Positions 60,188 to 64,000 of a stretch of 64,000 nucleotides of DNA are shown one piece after another (position 1 is the first letter of the stretch; each line of letters starts with the position of its first letter). Position numbers and translations under genes: made by a program. Location of the stretch: contig CAJTUA010000001.1 of NCBI GenBank assembly GCA_910579615.1, positions 62,001 through 126,000 on the forward strand. The letters run 5' to 3'. The stretch comes from an uncultured Lachnospiraceae bacterium. Its GTDB lineage: Bacteria; Bacillota; Clostridia; Lachnospirales; Lachnospiraceae. Below the pieces are notes generated by a model. That model was not told where the DNA came from and made no database searches. It worked only from the letters and a program-made list of their open reading frames with translations.

Positions 60188-60964
60188 ATGGAATACGGGC
60201 TAATCGGTGAAAAATTAGGACACAGCTACTCAAAACAAATCCACGGCGAACTTGCGGACTATACTTACGAACTGACCCCGCTTAGCCGTGAGGAATTCCC
60301 CCTCTTCATGGAAAAAAAGGAGTTTCATGCCATCAATGTAACGATACCATATAAATGTGATGTTATTCCGTATCTCTCCCACCTTGACCCCCTCGCAAAA
60401 CGCGTCGGCGCGGTCAACACGGTCGTGAACCGGGGCGGGGCGCTTTACGGCTACAATACGGACTATTATGGCTTTTTGTATTTGCTTGATAAAAACAGGA
60501 TTTTTGTCACGGGAAAAAAAGTGCTTGTGCTCGGCAATGGCGGCGTGGCACAGCCAGTTTTCTTGGCACTTTCCGAGCGCGGTGCCGCCCATGTCATCAC
60601 AGTCAAATATAAGCAGGAAGCGGGTACCATCACCTACGCACAGGCCGCCGAACTCCACGCGGACGCGGACATTATCATCAATACAAGCCCCGTCGGGATG
60701 TTCCCGGATGTGGACGCGACCCCGGTTGACCTTGCGCCTTACAAAAATCTTTCCGCCGCAGTGGACCTTATCGCCAACCCGCTTGAGACAAGGTTTCTGC
60801 GCGAGGCAGGGCGGATGGGGGCAAAAACGGCAGGCGGGCTTGCCATGCTCGTTGCGCAGGCAAAATATGCGGTGGAATTTTTTCTGGATGTCTCAATTGA
60901 CAATGAAAAGATTGCCCCGATTGAAGAAAAGATTGCGGCGATGATGGAAGAAAAGCCTGCCTGA
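60188..60964 (+). CDS. aroE: Shikimate dehydrogenase family protein
   Basis: The 258-residue NADP-dependent enzyme interconverts 3-dehydroshikimate and shikimate. The N-terminal GLIGEKLGHSYSKQIH (substrate Ser), NVTIPYK (catalytic Lys) and GYNTDYYGF are followed by a dinucleotide-binding motif VLGNGGVAQPVFLALS. It is slightly shorter than typical AroE, so a quinate/shikimate dehydrogenase paralogue is possible. AroK and AroQ lie 1-2 kb away on the other strand, supporting an aromatic-amino-acid role. Confidence 0.92.
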   Translation: MEYGLIGEKLGHSYSKQIHGELADYTYELTPLSREEFPLFMEKKEFHAINVTIPYKCDVIPYLSHLDPLAKRVGAVNTVVNRGGALYGYNTDYYGFLYLLDKNRIFVTGKKVLVLGNGGVAQPVFLALSERGAAHVITVKYKQEAGTITYAQAAELHADADIIINTSPVGMFPDVDATPVDLAPYKNLSAAVDLIANPLETRFLREAGRMGAKTAGGLAMLVAQAKYAVEFFLDVSIDNEKIAPIEEKIAAMMEEKPA

Positions 60965-61075
60965 ACCATGGCAGCCGGACAGAGAAATGGGTTTCCTTTA
61001 CGCCGCACCGGGCGCATGCCACACGCAAAGCGATTCGCTTTTACTTACACACTCCTTCGTCGTGCCCCTGCGCGC

Positions 61076-61115
61076 AAAAAAACAGCCGGGAAATCGCACT
61101 CTCCCGGCTGTTCTT
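61076..61115. terminator. Bidirectional terminator between aroE and efp
   Basis: ACAGCCGGGA and TCCCGGCTGT form a perfect 10-bp stem with a 10-nt loop. A run of seven A precedes it (a T-run for efp on the minus strand). Confidence 0.85.
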
Positions 61116-61142
61116 TGTACTTGTAAGGAATGTCCGCAAAAC

Positions 61143-61700
61143 TTAAACGCGCTTCATATACTCGCCCGTTCTCGTGTCAATCTGAATCTTGTCCCCCTGA
61201 TTTACAAAAAGCGGAACGTAAACGGTCGCTCCCGTCTCTACTACGGCTGGCTTCGTCGCGCCCTGCGCGGTATCACCCTTAAAGCCCGGCTCCGTTTCCG
61301 TAATCTCAAGCTCCACAAAAAGCGGCGGCTCGATGGAGAAAACCTGTCCCTGATGGGAAAGCATCTTAACCATCTCGTTCTCTTTCACAAACTTTAATGT
61401 ATCACCCACCTGATCCTGTGTCATCGCAATCTGGTCAAACGTCTCAACATTCATGAAATTATAGAAATCCCCGTCATGGTACAGATACTGCATGTCCGTC
61501 CTCTCGATATGCGCCTGCGGGTATTTCTCGGTCGGGCGGAAGGTCTTTTCAATCACACCGCCGTTCTTAATATCCTTTAACTTCGTCCTTACAAATGCGG
61601 CACCTTTTCCCGGTTTTACATGCTGAAACTCAATAACCTGATACACTGCATTATCAATTTCCAGGGTAATACCGTTTCTAAAATCGCCTGCTGATACCAT
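61143..61700 (-). CDS. efp: Elongation factor P
   Basis: EF-P rescues ribosomes stalled at polyproline. The 185-residue, three-OB-domain protein has the domain I tip loop HVKPGKGAAFVRTKLK and the conserved C-terminal domain ending TRTGEYMKRV. GGAGGAATTTTTCAT precedes the start. The lysine in KPGKG is the usual modification site, but no modifying enzyme is encoded in this window. Confidence 0.97.
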   Translation of the reverse strand: MVSAGDFRNGITLEIDNAVYQVIEFQHVKPGKGAAFVRTKLKDIKNGGVIEKTFRPTEKYPQAHIERTDMQYLYHDGDFYNFMNVETFDQIAMTQDQVGDTLKFVKENEMVKMLSHQGQVFSIEPPLFVELEITETEPGFKGDTAQGATKPAVVETGATVYVPLFVNQGDKIQIDTRTGEYMKRV

Positions 61701-61734
61701 ATGAAAAATTCCTCCTTAAAATTAACTACATCAT

Positions 61735-61763
61735 AGTCTATATGATTTTTTCCAAATTTTCAA
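61735..61763 (-). promoter_or_regulatory. Sigma-A promoter of efp
   Basis: TTGAAA, 17 bp, TAGACT on the minus strand, 35 bp before the efp start. Confidence 0.75.
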
Positions 61764-61820
61764 CTGTTTTTTCAAAAATTGTAACAATTTCTAAGGAAAC
61801 ACCGGCAAATCACTGCCCTC

Positions 61821-62258
61821 TTAATCCGGGCGCATCGCGATGAGCGCGTCAATCGCAAGCAGATACCCCTGCATACCAAGCCCCACCATCTGGGCTGTGC
61901 AGACCGGGGCAATCACGGAAGTATGGCGGAACTCCTCGCGCTTGTGGATATTTGAGATATGTACTTCAATCACCGGGCAGGTCAGCGATACAAGCGCATC
62001 GCGGATGGCATAACTGTAGTGCGTGTAAGCGCCCGGATTGATTACAATGCCGTCCACCTTATCCAGATACGCTTTTTGAATCCGGTCAATCAGTTCCCCC
62101 TCACTGTTGCTCTGGTACATCTCAAGCTCCACCTGGCTTGCCTTCGCCTTGTCCTCGAGGGTCTGGAGCAGATAGGAATAGTCCTTATTCCCATAAATCC
62201 CCTTCTCACGGACACCGAGAAAATTCAGGTTCGGCCCATTTAATACTAAAATTTTCAT
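61821..62258 (-). CDS. aroQ: 3-dehydroquinate dehydratase, type II
   Basis: The 145-residue dodecameric enzyme converts 3-dehydroquinate to 3-dehydroshikimate. NGPNLNFLGVREKGIYG (with the flexible-loop Arg and catalytic Tyr), NPGAYTHYSYAIRDAL and EVHISNIHKREEFR (catalytic His) are all present. The start MKILVLNG follows AAAGGGGAAAAGTATT. It follows aroK by 65 bp. Confidence 0.96.
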   Translation of the reverse strand: MKILVLNGPNLNFLGVREKGIYGNKDYSYLLQTLEDKAKASQVELEMYQSNSEGELIDRIQKAYLDKVDGIVINPGAYTHYSYAIRDALVSLTCPVIEVHISNIHKREEFRHTSVIAPVCTAQMVGLGMQGYLLAIDALIAMRPD

Positions 62259-62323
62259 AATACTTTTCCCCTTTCTTTTGAATATCATATCCTAACGCAA
62301 CGCGGTTTTCCCACATCACATTG

Positions 62324-62833
62324 TTAACACAGTACATTCTCAATCTCCCGGATAATCTCATAAAAAGATTTTCCGTCCGTCTCAAGTATATAATCCGCTG
62401 CCGCCTCATAAAGCGGCATCCGCTCCTGCAAAAGGCGGTGCACATTCTCCTTTAGGTCCCCCTGTGCCAAAAGCGGCCTGCTCGTATCCCCACAAAGCCT
62501 TGCAACGGTCGTTTCCTCCGAAGCTTTCAGGAAAAAAACCATGCCGGTTTTTTTGAGGAACTCCGCATTTTGCGTTTTTAATGGCAATCCCCCGCCCGTT
62601 GCGAGCACGGTATTCTTTAAAGTATCCGAAAGCCTTTGTACCAGTGCGGTTTCCCGCCTGCGAAACTCCTCCTCGCCCTCCTGCGCGAAAAATTCACGGA
62701 TGGTACACCCGAACTCTTCCTCAAGAAGCTGGTCCGTGTCAAGGAAATCCAAACGGAGCGCGCGTGAAAGTTTTCCGCCGACGCTGGTCTTCCCACAACC
62801 CATAAAACCAATCAGCACAATATTTTTTTTCAT
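62324..62833 (-). CDS. aroK: Shikimate kinase
   Basis: The 169-residue P-loop kinase has Walker A GFMGCGKTSVG, DTDQLLEEEFG (shikimate-binding Asp), the FRRRE Arg region and VLATGGGLPLK. The start MKKNIVLIG follows GGAGAAAAAGA. It lies between yqeG and aroQ, forming a small shikimate-pathway operon with aroE nearby. Confidence 0.95.
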   Translation of the reverse strand: MKKNIVLIGFMGCGKTSVGGKLSRALRLDFLDTDQLLEEEFGCTIREFFAQEGEEEFRRRETALVQRLSDTLKNTVLATGGGLPLKTQNAEFLKKTGMVFFLKASEETTVARLCGDTSRPLLAQGDLKENVHRLLQERMPLYEAAADYILETDGKSFYEIIREIENVLC

Positions 62834-62912
62834 TCTTTTTCTCCATCCCGCCGTCTTTTGCAAGAAACGATATCTTTGCGGCACCCAGGGCATACGCGCC
62901 AGAGCCAATCCG

Positions 62913-63434
62913 CTATCTTGCGCACACCTTGCGACATTTTTTGCAGTACCTGCGGTAAAAAAACAACACAATCCCCTCCAGCCTGCGCTTTAGCACAATC
63001 TGGATTTCCTCGTGCTTCGCAATCGGGCGCACCAGATATGTGCGGATACCCGCCCGCTTCGCACCCCAGATATCCGTAAACAGCTGGTCACCGATAAATA
63101 CGGTGGTCTGCGCGCTCGTCCCCATCTGCTCCATCGCCCGCAGATAGCTTCTCGGGGAAGGTTTCCCCGCCTTATAAATGTACTTTGCGCCGATATCGCG
63201 GTTGAAACGCCGCACGCGCTCCTCGTCATTGTTTGACAAAAACATCACGGAAAACCCAAGCTTCCTCAAACGTCCTATCAGCTCCACCGCCTGCGCCGTC
63301 GCGTCCGCATCATGCTCAACCAGCGTATTGTCAATGTCGTACAAAAGCCCGCGCACCCCATCCTCATACAATTTTTCATACGGAATCCCATATGCGGATT
63401 CCACCGCCTCGTCCGGATAAAATTTCTGAAACAT
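62913..63434 (-). CDS. YqeG family HAD IIIA-type phosphatase
   Basis: The 173-residue protein has the HAD nucleophile motif LYDIDNTLVEHDA, the Ser/Thr motif MFLSNN, a Lys in KAGKPSPRSY and the acidic GDQLFTDIWGAKRAG. The start MFQKFYPDE is preferred over a codon 24 bp upstream because it is the conserved family N-terminus; the ribosome-binding site is weak. In Bacillus the orthologue precedes yqeH and aroE, so linkage to shikimate genes is expected. The substrate is not established. Confidence 0.9.
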   Translation of the reverse strand: MFQKFYPDEAVESAYGIPYEKLYEDGVRGLLYDIDNTLVEHDADATAQAVELIGRLRKLGFSVMFLSNNDEERVRRFNRDIGAKYIYKAGKPSPRSYLRAMEQMGTSAQTTVFIGDQLFTDIWGAKRAGIRTYLVRPIAKHEEIQIVLKRRLEGIVLFFYRRYCKKCRKVCAR

Positions 63435-63475
63435 CTGCCTACCGCTTTCCTGCTGCAATACTTCGCCTTTTCCAT

Positions 63476-63504
63476 ATTATATACGATTCTGTTGGAAAGA
63501 GCAA
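63476..63504 (-). promoter_or_regulatory. Promoter of yqeG-aroK-aroQ
   Basis: TTGCTC, 17 bp, TATAAT on the minus strand; back to back with the SDR gene promoter. Confidence 0.65.
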
Positions 63505-63516
63505 GACAAAAAAATC

Positions 63517-63545
63517 TTGATTCCTGCGAATGGATGGATTATAAT
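63517..63545 (+). promoter_or_regulatory. Promoter of the SDR gene
   Basis: TTGATT, 17 bp, TATAAT, about 70 bp before the start codon. Confidence 0.78.
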
Positions 63546-63614
63546 GAAATACAGGGGATTGCTGCCAAAAATGGGCGATTTCACTTTGAAGCGACAGTTT
63601 AAGGAGGTTTTACA

Positions 63615-64000
63615 ATGAACGATTTTGCAAAGAATTTTTCCCTTGAGGGAAAAATCGCACTGGTTACCGGCGCTTCCTACGGCATTGGTTTCGCGATTGC
63701 GAAGGCCTACGCCGCCGCGGGTGCGACGATTGTCTTTAACGATATCCGCCAGGATCTTGTAGACCGCGGGCTTGCTGCCTACGAGGAATGTGGGATTAAG
63801 GCACACGGCTATGTATGCGACGTTACGGACGAGGCGGCAGTAAACGCATTGGTTGAGACAATTGAGAAGGAAATCGGTGTGATTGACATCCTCGTAAACA
63901 ACGCCGGTATCATAAAGCGCATTCCGATGTGTGAGATGACGGCAGAACAGTTCCGTCAGGTCATCGATGTTGACTTGAATGCGCCTTTCATCGTTTCTAA
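63615..64000 (+). CDS. Short-chain dehydrogenase, gluconate 5-dehydrogenase-like (3' end outside window)
   Basis: AAGGAGG with 7-nt spacing precedes MNDFAKNFSLEGKIALVTGA. The cofactor motif TGASYGIGFAIA, DVTDEAAV and NNAGIIKR are visible before the window ends, so about half of the protein is present. NNAGIIKR and EMTAEQFRQVIDVDLNAPF are typical of gluconate 5-dehydrogenase/2-deoxy-D-gluconate 3-dehydrogenase (IdnO/KduD) relatives. The sugar-acid substrate is not determined by what is visible. Confidence 0.88.
   Translation, partial: MNDFAKNFSLEGKIALVTGASYGIGFAIAKAYAAAGATIVFNDIRQDLVDRGLAAYEECGIKAHGYVCDVTDEAAVNALVETIEKEIGVIDILVNNAGIIKRIPMCEMTAEQFRQVIDVDLNAPFIVS

Overview
The window reads as chromosome from an endospore-forming, Gram-positive Clostridia of about 50% G+C (by eye), most probably a Lachnospiraceae-like gut anaerobe. 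The support is a CIRCE/HrcA heat-shock operon, spo0A, spoIVB, spoIIP, gpr and a complete spoIIIAA-AH operon, a strictly anaerobic-type flavodiiron protein, DAP-type MurE (DNPR motif), DXP-pathway isoprenoid genes, and vegetative promoters close to TTGACA-17-TATAAT. No rRNA, tRNA, CRISPR array, integrase or transposase was seen. All but five genes lie on the minus strand, so operons are read from high to low coordinates.

Layout. 1-2.7 kb: fused membrane/spermidine-synthase-like protein (cut by the window edge) and a flavodiiron protein. 2.9-9.3 kb: CIRCE-hrcA-grpE-dnaK-dnaJ-prmA. 9.4-16.8 kb: gpr, spoIIP, lepA, hemW and a secreted Ig-like/transglutaminase protein. 17-22 kb: rpsT (+), pepP, a small DUF3006-like protein, purC and dus. 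22.1-23.4 kb: a plus-strand GH27 glycosidase. 23.5-26.7 kb: NAD salvage operon nrtR-pncA-pncB with a palindromic operator over its promoter. 26.9-30.5 kb: a GNAT acetyltransferase gene broken by an amber codon, a DUF362/ferredoxin protein, and a plus-strand AAA-ATPase/PD-(D/E)XK protein. 30.6-38.4 kb: murE, glgA, spo0A, spoIVB, recN. 38.6-46.3 kb: a block between recN and argR, which are usually adjacent. It holds a giant secreted BIG2-repeat protein, an AT-rich ATPase + nuclease-like gene pair (candidate defence module) and yebC. 46.5-54.2 kb: asp23-nusB-xseA-xseB-ispA-dxs-tlyA-nadK-argR. 54.4-59.9 kb: spoIIIA operon. 60-64 kb: aroE (+), efp, yqeG-aroK-aroQ and the start of an SDR dehydrogenase (+).

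The most unusual feature is a dispersed intergenic element, about 60-110 bp, with nine recognisable copies. Read on the minus strand it runs CAGCA - outer arm - inner hairpin - outer arm' - TGCGGAACT. In the eight copies between co-directional genes it lies just after one stop codon and just before the next gene's ribosome-binding site. The outer arms differ in sequence between copies but stay complementary within a copy, so structure appears to be what is conserved. Several copies carry an extra upstream arm' that could pair with the same arm, giving two mutually exclusive hairpins. Copies fill every gap from hrcA through grpE, dnaK, dnaJ and prmA to the flavodiiron gene, and recur upstream of pncB, gpr and spoIIIAF. 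This looks like an undescribed post-transcriptional or mobile element family.
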